From Acanthamoeba sp. SK_2022b (lineage: Eukaryota; Discosea; Longamoebia; Acanthamoebidae), in assembly GCA_027943245.1 (NCBI GenBank), contig JANDJZ010000174.1, positions 17,558 through 81,557 on the forward strand: a DNA stretch of 64,000 nt, in the 5' to 3' direction. Below, one piece after another: positions 1 to 8,999 of this stretch (its first letter is position 1; the number at the start of each line of letters is the position of its first letter). Below the pieces are notes generated by a model that was given only the letters and a program-made list of their open reading frames with translations, did no database searches and was not told where the DNA came from. The translations under genes and the position numbers were made by a program.

Positions 1-760
1 GTGCATGGGAGTGGGACGACGAGGACGAGATCGCTGTGGCTGACTTCTTCTTGACCGACCTCCTTTCCTGCATTCTAATGGTAAGCGCAGTGCTTTCGAA
101 CTGTTATATGGTCTTCTCTTCTCTCCCCCCTCCCTGCTCACGCGCCACACAGTCGCTCTTCGCCATCTTCACCTACAAGAAGCAAGCCGAGGCCGACCAG
201 ATCATGGGCGTCATATCTGGCTGCTCCTTTGGTACACAGCCCACCTCCACTCCTGTCTTTTTAATGAAATCGGACCAGCTCATGGGTTGTGTTTTTCTGC
301 ACACAGATGGCGCGTGGTCCTCGTGTGCCAATTGCTTCAGGCTGCGCTATATCGAGCGCGTGCTCCCGCCCGTGCCCTCTTCGAATGTCAGCGGGGAAGG
401 TAGCGGCGGCCTCCGAAATCGATGGTCGCGCCTGGACGAACGCAAGGTCAGTGGCGAGAATGCGATCCTTGAGGATGACGAAGGTCTCTAGAACCCGCTC
501 GATCGTACGACTCGAGTCCACAACTTGTACATAACGTTCAGCGACAAGCGTCACGCGACCGGATGTGGAGATGGCAGAGGCTCTTTCGCGAATACACGCA
601 GCAACGCCTGCGCGCCCATGCCAAGAACGGTTGGACCAAAGTATCTGCTGCGGTGACCAAAAAACGCTTTGCTCCACGCCACACACACAACGACGGCGAG
701 TTGCTCGATTTATTAATTTACATCAACGAGGACCACAAGAAGGGTTGGCATTGTGCCTGA
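1..760 (+). CDS. 3' part of an unidentified intron-containing gene, cut by the left edge
   Basis: I do not recognise the product. In frame 3 an open exon from the window edge (residues WEWDDEDEIAVADFF) runs to a GTAAGC donor near 80. A second exon follows a CACACAG acceptor near 153 (SLFAIFTYKKQAEADQIMG). The last exon ends with TGA at 758-760 and reads NDGELLDLLIYINEDHKKGW near its end, followed by three more residues; it looks like a genuine C-terminus. It lies 51 bp from the 3' end of the convergent mucin-like gene, which also supports a gene end here. The middle (about 300-560) cannot be spliced with confidence: a stop at 488 in the exon-3 frame implies another intron or an error. A reverse-strand reading of 261-686 is also open, so the exact model is uncertain. 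Confidence 0.45.
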
Positions 761-811
761 TAGAGAAGAAGAGCGTGGGGTGCCGCAAGTACAACAAAAA
801 ACCACTTCGTC

Positions 812-2427
812 TCACAGCTGGTTGTGCCAGTTCTCCCGGTTGGCTCGGTGGATGTTCACGTGGTCTTCGGCGTTGGGCTGGTATATCTTGTTGACTATGA
901 CATTGTTGCTGCCCAGATAGAGGGGCGACGTTACCGTGCTGATCATGCTATCGAGGGAGATTGTGTGGGAGTCGGCTTGGTTCTGTTGGGTACGCTTGGC
1001 CCGCCACACGACCAGGACAATCAGCGCGCCCACGGCCAGCAGGCCTAGGATGCCCAGTGGAATGGCAACCCCCGCGGCGATGATGCTTTTCTCCCCGAAG
1101 CCGAGAGAGGGGGTGGTGGAGTGCGTCGGGGACGGGGTCGGCGTCGGAGAGTAGGTGGGCGAAGGTGTCGAAGACATGGATGACGTGGGCGAAGGTGTCT
1201 GAGAAACGGGTGATGAAGTAGGAGTTGTGGAGGACGTGGGAGTTACTGAAGGCGGCGCGATGCACCTCGCACCGTACAGTCCGATCGTAACATCAAGTTT
1301 GGTGATCGCGCTAGACAGTGGGTTGAGGGCAAACACAGTGGTCACAGACACCGTGGTGATGTTGCCTCGCACGTAGCCGTTTATAGAGGCCGGCGTGAAG
1401 GAGATCAAGTACACAAAGCTCAACACCGCGGGCTGCAGCACGTAGCTCTGCATGTTGATGTCAAAGTTGGCAGGGTCCACGAACTGGCTCCACTGCTCGT
1501 AGAGGAGGGAAAGGAGAAGATTCTGGGAGCCGGCAGAACCAGAGATCCCGTTCTGTATGACCGATATGCTAATCCGGTACTGGCACACGTTGCTAAACAC
1601 GGTAGGGGACGGACTGTTAGACCGCGACGGACTGTTAGACCGCGACGGAGCAGCTGTGACCGAGGTGGGCGACGGGCTTGGCGACCGGGGCGGCGTCCTC
1701 GAGGCCGACGGGCTACGTGTGGGGCTGCGCGTGTGGGACGGGGTGGGGGACTGAGTTGGCGTAGGGCTTGCTGATGGGGTGAGGGATGGCGTGAGAGAGG
1801 GCGTGGGCATAGAGGAAGGGCTTGCTGATGGGTTGAGGAGCGTGGTCACTGAAGGCATCGGTGACGGCGTTTGAGTTGCCGACGTCGAGACTGACGGCGA
1901 CGGGGTGGAGGTCGGGGAGGACGCAGATGCGCTAGGCAAGGGGTAAACCCAGTTGAAAGTATCGTAATAGACGTCCACCCCGTATTCCGAGCCAGGAGGG
2001 CATAGGGCCTGAGCCTCATAGAGGTTGAGGTTGATGACGTCGACAAACTTGGTCGTTGAGGTGGCATCGAAGGCTCGGTCGATGATGGAGTAGTAGAACC
2101 CGACGCTTGAATTGCCAGTCATATTTGGGAACAGGAGATCGTTGGTCCAGTCGTAGGAGGGGCCAAACAGTGGATTAGCATCGTATAGTGCAGTAAGGTC
2201 GCTCATCACTTGCGAGGCCGTCGTCTTGCCGAGGCACAACAGAGAGACAAGTAAGGCTTGGGCTTGCGGGTGGTGGCAAGGCGGAGTGTGCCAAGCGAAA
2301 GGTGTACCGAAAGTGCGTTGCCGTCGTTGTCGATACACATGAACCCGGTTGCGATCTGTGCGTCGACACAGCTTGAAAGTATCAAACACAAGACGGAGGC
2401 GCACTGCAGCAGTCGCGTCCATAACAT
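812..2427 (-). CDS. mucin-like type I membrane protein with Ser/Thr/Pro-rich stalks
   Basis: Predicted cell-surface glycoprotein of about 510 residues. The ATG at 2425-2427 opens a clear signal peptide (MLWTRLLQCASVLCLILSS, cleavage likely after VDA). A phase-0 intron at 2225-2307 (GTACAC...GGCAAG) joins it to the main frame; without it the reading is shifted. Order: signal peptide; a first extracellular module with an N-glycosylation site (NMTG) and a Cys; a long Ser/Thr/Pro stalk rich in SPTP-type repeats; a second module starting NVCQYRISISVIQNG; a second Ser/Thr/Pro stalk; one transmembrane helix (IPLGILGLLAVGALIVLVVW); and a basic cytoplasmic tail of about 63 residues starting RAKRTQQ. 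I recognise neither extracellular module. By architecture it is an adhesion or coat protein; no ligand can be inferred. Confidence 0.85.
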
Positions 2428-3395
2428 GTTCTGTGGACCGAGCTGCAACCGGCGTGAGGCCAAAAATTGTTTTGCGGCCACCGATAGGGCAAAAACGCGG
2501 AGTCAAGGATATTGCCCCATCTATGCTACTGGTTTATATTCAGGAGGGGCCTTCCGCTCCAAACATGCACCCAAGGCCAGCCCTCCATGTTTTTATCCGT
2601 TGCGGGCCAGCACCACACGATGATCGATTCTCCAGGTCGATCTTCTTGCGCCCAGATGGAGGGGGGTGAGTCGGGTAAGAACGCGCCGCAGCTGCGTAAT
2701 CTGCCGAGGAAGGTCCTCGCTTTCGAGTTCTGGTTATGCATTGGTCAGGCCTGTGTGGGTTGTGAGAAGCTTTGACGGTTAAGCTGGTTGAGGAAGGCTG
2801 AGGAGGGAGTTGAGGTTGAAGCTGCCCATAATGGTCAAGGGCAAAGCCGAAGGCACTATCAAAATTTATGACTGGACCCGCATCTGAAAAGTTAAGCGCA
2901 GGTCGGAAGCCCGTGCGACCGTCGCAGACATCGAGATATCTCCTAGACAAGAGAGAAAAACCTGCAGACGCGCAGTTTGGGGGGAGAAGTTGTCCAACAT
3001 GTCTACACAAGTTACCTGTAGTTGCACAACCAGGTATTCAATGCTAACTGTGCTTCCTGTGTTGCATGTTGAAAATCTGTTGTGGGTAAAACATCTCACA
3101 GATACCAATAAAATCTTTACCACTTCACATGAACCTGCAATAATGGAGAAGGAGCCATTGAGCACATGTACATTATTGTGTTCCTAGTGTCATGGCAACC
3201 AGAGCAAAGAGGAGGAAGCAAAAGCCCAAGCTGAATAAGTGATTGGGAGTGCCAACACTGCCACCATCCCAAGGTGACAAAGAAGAGGGCCAAAGAAGAA
3301 GGCCCAATTGGTGTACATATCACATGTCTCAGTTTCTGCGCAGTACTAACTTGTCTAGCCATGTATGGTGGTTTAAACAGAGTGTTCAGAAAAAA

Positions 3396-3700
3396 GTAAC
3401 AATGTCACTTTTTCACAAACCCAAAAATGCATGTACATGACCCAAGGGGAATCCATGCATATTCTGTACATCCACAGATGTCACTTTTTCACCACCTTAC
3501 CTTTTTCATCACACCTGATGTGCATCAGTTCAACCACCCCAACCCAAAGATGTACTTTTCCCAAAGGATGCCTATTCATGTACATTAGAGATGTCACTTT
3601 TTCATCATCATAGATCTTCACTCACAAAACCACAAGAGAAGTGTTGACCTGATGCACATCGGTTCCACCCCAGCCCAGTGATGTACCTATTTTAGGTAAA
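3396..3700. repeat. three imperfect tandem units, about 80-110 bp each
   Basis: Each unit carries the core GTCACTTTTTCA followed by a segment with CCTGATG(T/C)(G/A)CATC and CCCCA(A/G)CCCA, ending in GATGTAC. The units are diverged by indels. The third has an inverted partner at about 4905-5030. Confidence 0.6.
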
Positions 3701-3875
3701 CTACCAGATTGTAGAAGTCCTGGTACTCCACTCCATCAGGAGAGCTGTACTGTATGCTTGCCCAACTCCACATGGACCTCACCATTGTCTGAGACTCCAA
3801 AATTGACGTTGACAGGTGCACCTGCCTCCTCACATAGGAGACAGCCCCAAACTCCTCCTGGAGTGCTCCAAGCAC
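3687..3875 (-). pseudogene. coding-like fragment inside the repeat element
   Basis: A 62-residue open reading with protein-like composition (EEFGAVSYVRRQVHLSTSI near the start, then MWSWASIQYSSPDGVEYQDF) ends in a stop at the inner edge of the left repeat arm. I do not recognise a family. A second fragment on the same strand at 4538-4726 (HQAGVLVDFEEVLEDLCKGG, an acidic, helix-like stretch) may belong to the same dead gene. Both look less random than the surrounding sequence, but no splice pattern joins them convincingly. Confidence 0.3.
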
Positions 3876-5049
3876 CTCAATGCCTTCTTCCTATCCATTG
3901 GCACCTAAACTTGTTGAAGCTGAAGCTGGACCACAAGTTGCTCCTGCCATCTGTGACCCCATTGTGACCCTCCTGACCAAAAGAGCAGCCATATTCAACC
4001 TGTGTATGAGCTGGATAGTACGCATCCAGTGCTAGTGCACATGGGTGTGGAGATGGTTTGGTGATATTGTGGACACTTGATCTCTTCTAAACCTTCAAAA
4101 ATTTCATTTCAGTATATTCATGCAAATTGATGATTGCAAAATGTCTTGATTGGGTAAAATACACATAACATCTGATTGGGGACACGTGCCATGGTCAAAA
4201 GGTAACTTTGGGTGAGATGTGCTTCATCTGCCTCCACTTCTCTACTCATCCTCAATGATTATGACTGTGCTGCTTTCTTGCCTTCTTGCAAGGGGAGACC
4301 CTGACAACTTCCTTCTCCTCCTCCTCGTCCTACTTCTGTTCTTCCTGCACCTGTTGGTTCTTTGCATACCCAATGCACATCAGTATTTTTTTGGTTTGAA
4401 CCTCTTCACTTCCTCCACTTCTCAACCTCCATCTCTGCCTCTTCCTCCCCTTCTGTGCGCAGTAGCTCTGGCGATTGACTGGTCTCCTCACCCTTGCCTA
4501 CCATTGCTGTGGGGCTTCATGGTACTTCCTTGGCAGTCTACTGCTTGGGTGGCTGCATTTCATTCACTGCTGGCTCTTCTGCTGAACTGGACCTGGGTTC
4601 ACCTTGGATTTTGTTGAGCTCCACATACAGGTCAACCTCTCCTCCCTTGCAGAGGTCTTCCAGTACTTCTTCAAAGTCCACAAGCACTCCTGCTTGGTGC
4701 ACCAGCAGTTGCAAGCTTCTAAACATTCATTTCAGTACCACATCACAAGAAGAACAGTTTTTCATTAAGCATCTTTTAAGGGCTGGTACGAATGCGCATT
4801 GGGTCTGAGTGATTTTGTGTTGACATGCCTGTTTTGCACATGTTACAGGCAAGAAATAGCTCAAATTTGGTTAAGATTTGTTCACTTCATGAAATTTCTT
4901 CTAAATACCTAAAATATGCATCTCTGGGCTGGGGTGGAAGAACCAATGCATTGGTTGGGTCAACACTTCTCTTGTTGTTTGGGTGGTGAAAAAGGGTGAT
5001 GAAAAAGTGACATCTGTGAATCCACAGAATGTGTGTGGGTGTCAGTCCA

Positions 5050-5215
5050 TGCTTGTAGAACCGCCTCTATTATCAAATGAGAGGTACAGTCATTTTAAAA
5101 TTGATTTTGATTTCAAGATTTAGCTCCTCAAAATAGGTTTTAACTCTAAATCTCCCATCTTGTAAAGATAAAAAGTACTTTTTTGTGAAAAATGCTAACT
5201 CATTTTTTGGGCAAA
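5050..5215 (+). repeat. left terminal inverted repeat of the 1.8 kb element
   Basis: Pairs with 6676-6860. The outer 36 bases are perfect and the inner part is diverged by substitutions and small indels. Its reverse strand is open over 5073-5258 and encodes a peptide resembling that read from the right arm (shared string PK(K)NEL), so the arms may include former coding sequence. Confidence 0.75.
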
Positions 5216-5835
5216 TCAGTAAAAACACAGATAATAAGTGATTTTTATTGCATATCAAAAAATGTCAACTGAAAAAATCCAGCATAACGCATGCTTCTCC
5301 AACAGTAACAACAAGTATCACTTAGGACTGCAAGGGCATTAAGGGTAGAGAGTTGGTAGGAGATGGTGCCATGAAGTGCAAGCTGTTTTTTAGACGTTTG
5401 GAGGTCACAGCAGTAATGGTGGTTTCAGTAAAGATGTTGAAGCAGTCAACAAGGTCAGTCATCCAGCCCCCATCCCTTACTCAGTGATGAGCATTAAGAT
5501 TTCATTAATTCTGCAGCAGCACCATCATGGTGGCTGGTTACTGGTGAATGGTGCAAATCACAAACATACAACATTGACTGTCAGTGGCACCTTGAAGAAA
5601 CATGACAGCTGTCTACTCTAATGCTGCTGCTGCTTGCACACAGAACTCAATGGCTCTACACTTTCCTCATCTCCTTCACCTCTTTATGTTGCACTGTCAT
5701 GCATGTGCAGGGGAGAGCTGCTTCATTGATGGCATGGCATCAAGGTTTTGCCAGGGCACCTCCTTCACCACACACATGCTTGCTTGCAACCATGTGCCAT
5801 GTTCATCGGCTCCTCTTCACAAACACCCAAGTGGT

Positions 5836-5886
5836 GAACTTACATAATTCTACCTATCTTCTCCCAGTCTTTTAGCAGTGGTTGTC
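5836..5886 (+). repeat. 51-bp perfect inverted repeat, left copy
   Basis: The 51 bases starting GAACTTACATAATTCTACC are repeated exactly in reverse at 6096-6146. A third, slightly diverged direct copy lies at 5917-5965, preceded by CCACAGCCCTTGTTGAA, which is also inverted next to the right copy. All three sit inside the 1.8 kb element. Confidence 0.85.
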
Positions 5887-6095
5887 ATTCTCCATGACCT
5901 CGCCACAGCCCTTGTTGAACGTACATAATTCTACCTATCTTCTCCCAGTCTTTAGCACTGGTTGTAATGAGGCAACCACACATCATACATCCAGGATGAA
6001 TATCTGAGCCCAATGCACATCAGGACATAAGCATACCTAGCTCTGCATCACTGAGGGTGAGCAGTTGGGATGCTCTCACATGCTGCTGCCATGGT

Positions 6096-6146
6096 GACAA
6101 CCACTGCTAAAAGACTGGGAGAAGATAGGTAGAATTATGTAAGTTC
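6096..6146 (-). repeat. 51-bp perfect inverted repeat, right copy
   Basis: Exact reverse complement of 5836-5886. Its similarity extends rightward (TTCAACAAGGGCTGTGG) to match the flank of the direct copy at 5917-5965. This suggests an internal duplication followed by an inversion. Confidence 0.85.
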
Positions 6147-6565
6147 AACAAGGGCTGTGGATCAGGACAACATCGACATGGGGCCATTGCCTAATTGAAT
6201 GGAGGGCATACTTGTGCTTAAGAAGTTCTTGCGCCCCTATGCAATTGGTAGAATTATGTACAATAACACAAACCAACAACAGATGGTGTCACTCCTCACC
6301 ACCCAGTCAAGTTTACTTCTTCATTCATATATCCATCCTCTTCTCTAAGGTGTGTGGTTTCAGTCAAAATGGATCATATCATCATTCTATCTTGGTGGAA
6401 GATTTCCTGTCCACAACTTGGCACTAGTCCATCCACCACCCACACACTTGTGGCTAACTTCATTTTTTGCGATTGTTGGTGACAGACTTCCCAATGGTGA
6501 CATTCCACCCATTTTGCTTACATGGCCCCAAGTCCATTCCCTGTGCTAATCTCCACCACCTTTCT

Positions 6566-6770
6566 TGCAGAGGACTTCTGGATGGTTTTGTCCAACTGCT
6601 GGAACAATGTAGAGAAACAGCTTCACGTCTACATGGAGGCCTATCAAGAAGCTTGCACTGCAGAATCTTTGCCCAAAAAAAATGAGTTAACATATTTTGA
6701 CCAAAGTAACTGTCTTTGCAAACCAGCAGAATTGGAGTTAAAATCTACAAGATGGGAGATTTGGAGTTAA
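6566..6770 (+). pseudogene. coding-like fragment at the right end of the 1.8 kb element
   Basis: After a TTTCTTGCAG acceptor-like site an open stretch reads EDFWMVLSNCWNNVEKQLHV and continues with EAYQEACTAESLPKKNELTY before running into the terminal repeat. Composition is protein-like, but I recognise no domain. It may be the last exon of a lost transposon gene. Confidence 0.3.
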
Positions 6771-6860
6771 AACCTATCTTGAGTTGCTAAATCTTGACAC
6801 CAAAATCTATTTTAAAATGACTGGACCTCTCATTTGATAATAGAGGCGGTTCTACAAGCA
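6676..6860 (-). repeat. right terminal inverted repeat of the 1.8 kb element
   Basis: Reverse complement partner of 5050-5215. The last bases read GAACCGCCTCTA inverted followed by CTACAAGCA. It overlaps the end of the plus-strand coding-like fragment at 6566-6770. Confidence 0.75.
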
Positions 6861-7161
6861 ATTGTAAGTACTAAGACAATGAGTTATCTCAGATGTTTTG
6901 CACCAAAAAACGCCACAAAGTAAAACAGAAGACAACATACGTTGGATTTGCCTTTTTTGACTTTTATGCACTGGTTTGCATAGAGTGAAAAAGTCACTGC
7001 CTCTTTTTCATGAGCACCAGTTTTTGTGTTTGCACATGCAGATATTTGTGCAGAAGTCTCTGCCCAGCCCACAGCAATTAAAATCGTTGCGAGGCAGATA
7101 CCAACAAGAAAAGAAATACAAGAGAATAACTAATTAGTTTCAAGTTTCTTGTTCTGAGTGA

Positions 7162-8910
7162 ATGGAGCACGATTTGCAGTGGGGGGAGTGGGTGTGGGTG
7201 CACGTGTTCTCGTTCCTCGATGCCCCGCACGAGCTGGCTGCTGTGCGTTTGGTGTGCTCCGCTTGGGCTCGTCTTGCAGATGATGGTACCCGAAATCTTC
7301 CTTTCAGGGCTAGCTACTCGTATGAGCACTCATCTTTGCGAACGCTGTCATTTCTGGTGGCCTTGATTCGCAGGGAGTGTATGGCGGACAAAGTGCAGAG
7401 AGGTGCCCACAGTCAAGCGTGCGCCAGGGAGCAAGTACGACCAGCGGCTGTTCACGCGCGACCTCAAGACAGCCGACAACGCTCTGTGGAAGCCCCTCTT
7501 CCGCGAGCTCTGTGCGACGCCGCGGCTCACCTCTATTGCCGAGCCAGCCTCAGCGAGCTTTGCTCACCATGCATCACTTGGGTGTTACAGCTACATTTCC
7601 TGTCAAGGGGGCGGGCACGGGGCATCTGGGCTACGGACTGCTGAGGCAGGGGCTGCGGGCGTCGTCAAGTGATCACCCTTCTCAGGGCATCCATCAAACG
7701 CTCAATCCGTACACAACCCACGCACCACACGCTCGCACACACTGAATTCTCACTCAGTTGGGCACCGTGCATGAGCTAGGAGCCTGCAGACGTTTTGGTC
7801 ATCAAAGGGATCAGCCGACGACCAGAGCAGCGAATTCCTGGTCTACCGGTACATGCGCGACGCGTCACAAATGCAACTCAAGCGAGACACCAATGCACAC
7901 TCACTTTGCCTAACTCGCTTTGTTGGAATCAACCGCTAGTTTGGTGCAGCCCATCTGCATAGTGCGCTCTGTTAGCATCACTATCTACCGCGCCGGCTAT
8001 CAGAAAGGGTTCGCTTCCCCTCTGTGCATGAAGCAGTGTCTGTTGTGTGTGTGTTCCCAGCGACCCACCACTCACTCGCTCGCTCGCTGGCATGTGTGCG
8101 TGTTTCGGGCAAGTAGAATCCCGGTTTACGGTCCGCAGAGGCTGCAGGTGTCCGTGGGCTTTGGTCCAGAGAAGGAAGACATGCACTACACCTCGTCCGT
8201 CTTTCCGGTCGACAACTCTTCCGGTACCGCCTTCACATCCGTGTTTCTTTGTTTGTTTGGTTGTGTTTTGTTTTGTTGTTTCCTCCAGACTTGGCTCCTC
8301 ACTCCACTCGTCGGCACTCCCCCCCCCGCGAAGCCGAGCAGACGTTCGACTTGGCGCCGGAACTCGTGGTCGGCGGCTTCCTGCGAATCGTACGCTGGCC
8401 CTGGCTCACGCTCCCCGCATCCGCCTGCTCACCCATTTGGTTTGGGGGATTGGCTTGGGGGTTGACGACAGGACTTGTACGGCCGCGTCCAGACGCAGCC
8501 CGATGACGACCTCTTCTACACGGTCCTCCAGCGAGTGGTTGCCCTCGGCCTGCCCATCGGTACCGACCCGCTCTCTCGCTGCCCCACGTTCCTGTGCGTG
8601 CGTATGGCCGTGGGCTCACTGGGGCACCGCACCAGCGGGTCTGGACAAGCCGGTGCTGTCGGAGGCGCTGGTGCGGTTCGCGGTATCGCGCCGCTGCTTT
8701 GGCGAGAGCCTCATCCACCCTCCGGTTCCCGAGTCGCACAAGCCGCCACCCAAGACCGCCCACTCTTCCGCAGAGCATGACGGTGACGATGAAGCGGAGG
8801 AAGACTACGATGATGACGATGACGACGACGATGACGACGACGATAATAACGAGCGCCAGTTGCCCAATTCAGGCAGCGATCCCTGTGCCGGTACGCAATT
8901 CATCGTATGA
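7162..8910 (+). CDS. F-box protein of the plant At4g00755-like type
   Basis: Likely substrate-recognition subunit of an SCF ubiquitin ligase. Start ATG at 7162. Exon 1 carries an F-box (WVWVHVFSFLDAPHELAAVR, then LVCSAWARLADD) and is spliced at GTACCC (about 7286) to exon 2 at 7374, giving a continuous F-box end (GSVWRTKCREVP). Exon 2 reads NALWKPLFRELCATPRLTSI. Later exons match, from memory of the family, the conserved C-terminal region of At4g00755-like proteins: WSSKGSADDQSSEFLVYRYM, then IPVYGPQRLQVSVGFG, then TFDLAPELVVGGFLRI, then DLYGRVQTQPDDDLFYTVLQ. The tail after 8645 is acidic, with a run of Asp at about 8807-8844. The in-frame stop at 8908-8910 may be bypassed by an intron starting near 8890 (see the next entry). 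Exon edges between 7670 and 8330 are uncertain. Confidence 0.75.
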
Positions 8911-8999
8911 TTCTTCAATTTGCATTAATATTTATTTTACTTTGATAAAGTTATATTTTTGGTTTGTTATCTTATAGTACTTACTACCAACTTCATTCA

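Larger units (their letters stand above)
3396..5035. mobile_element. fold-back-like repeat element, probable decayed transposon
   Basis: The left part holds three imperfect direct units, each starting with the motif GATGTCACTTTTTCA or a close variant (near 3402, 3478 and 3590), spaced about 80-110 bp. An inverted copy of the third unit lies at about 4905-5030: the string CCCCAGCCCAG followed by GATG and TATTTTAGGTA at 3670-3700 is matched in reverse near 4905-4935, and GATGTCACTTTTTCAT is matched near 4998-5015. Between the arms are two minus-strand coding-like fragments. No recognisable transposase motif and no clear target-site duplication were found. Confidence 0.55.
5050..6860. mobile_element. 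1.8 kb element with long terminal inverted repeats
   Basis: The ends are inverted copies. The left end begins TGCTTGTAGAACCGCCTCTA at 5050 and the right end finishes with its exact complement at 6860. The first 36 bases or so are identical in both arms, and recognisable similarity continues inward for about 165-185 bp, through the CATTTTAAAAT and AAATCTCCCATCTTGTA strings. The size and lack of a long ORF fit a non-autonomous DNA transposon. I could not identify a target-site duplication at the borders, so the exact ends are inferred from where identity stops. It abuts the fold-back-like element on its left with only about 15 bp between. Confidence 0.7.
2428..7161. other. gene-poor, AT-richer repeat block between two GC-rich genes
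   Basis: These 4.7 kb contain no gene I can support. Composition shifts to AT-rich compared with all flanking genes, and the block is made of inverted and direct repeats (listed separately). About 2430-3180 is transitional and holds no recognisable coding signal apart from an unconvincing reverse reading at 2540-3010. Short coding-like fragments survive at 3687-3875 and 4538-4726 on the minus strand and 6566-6770 on the plus strand, with no intact ORF of useful length. I interpret the block as one or two decayed non-autonomous transposable elements. Confidence 0.7.

Noticed and set aside
261..686. Open 141-residue reading on the minus strand with bacterial-like composition
   Set aside because: It overlaps the plus-strand exons whose C-terminus and convergent position look genuine, and I recognise no domain in it. 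It probably results from GC-rich codon bias in the opposite strand.
2540..3010. 156-residue minus-strand reading
   Set aside because: Low-complexity and Pro/Ser/Arg-rich, no domain, and it crosses a composition change. No splice or start context supports it.
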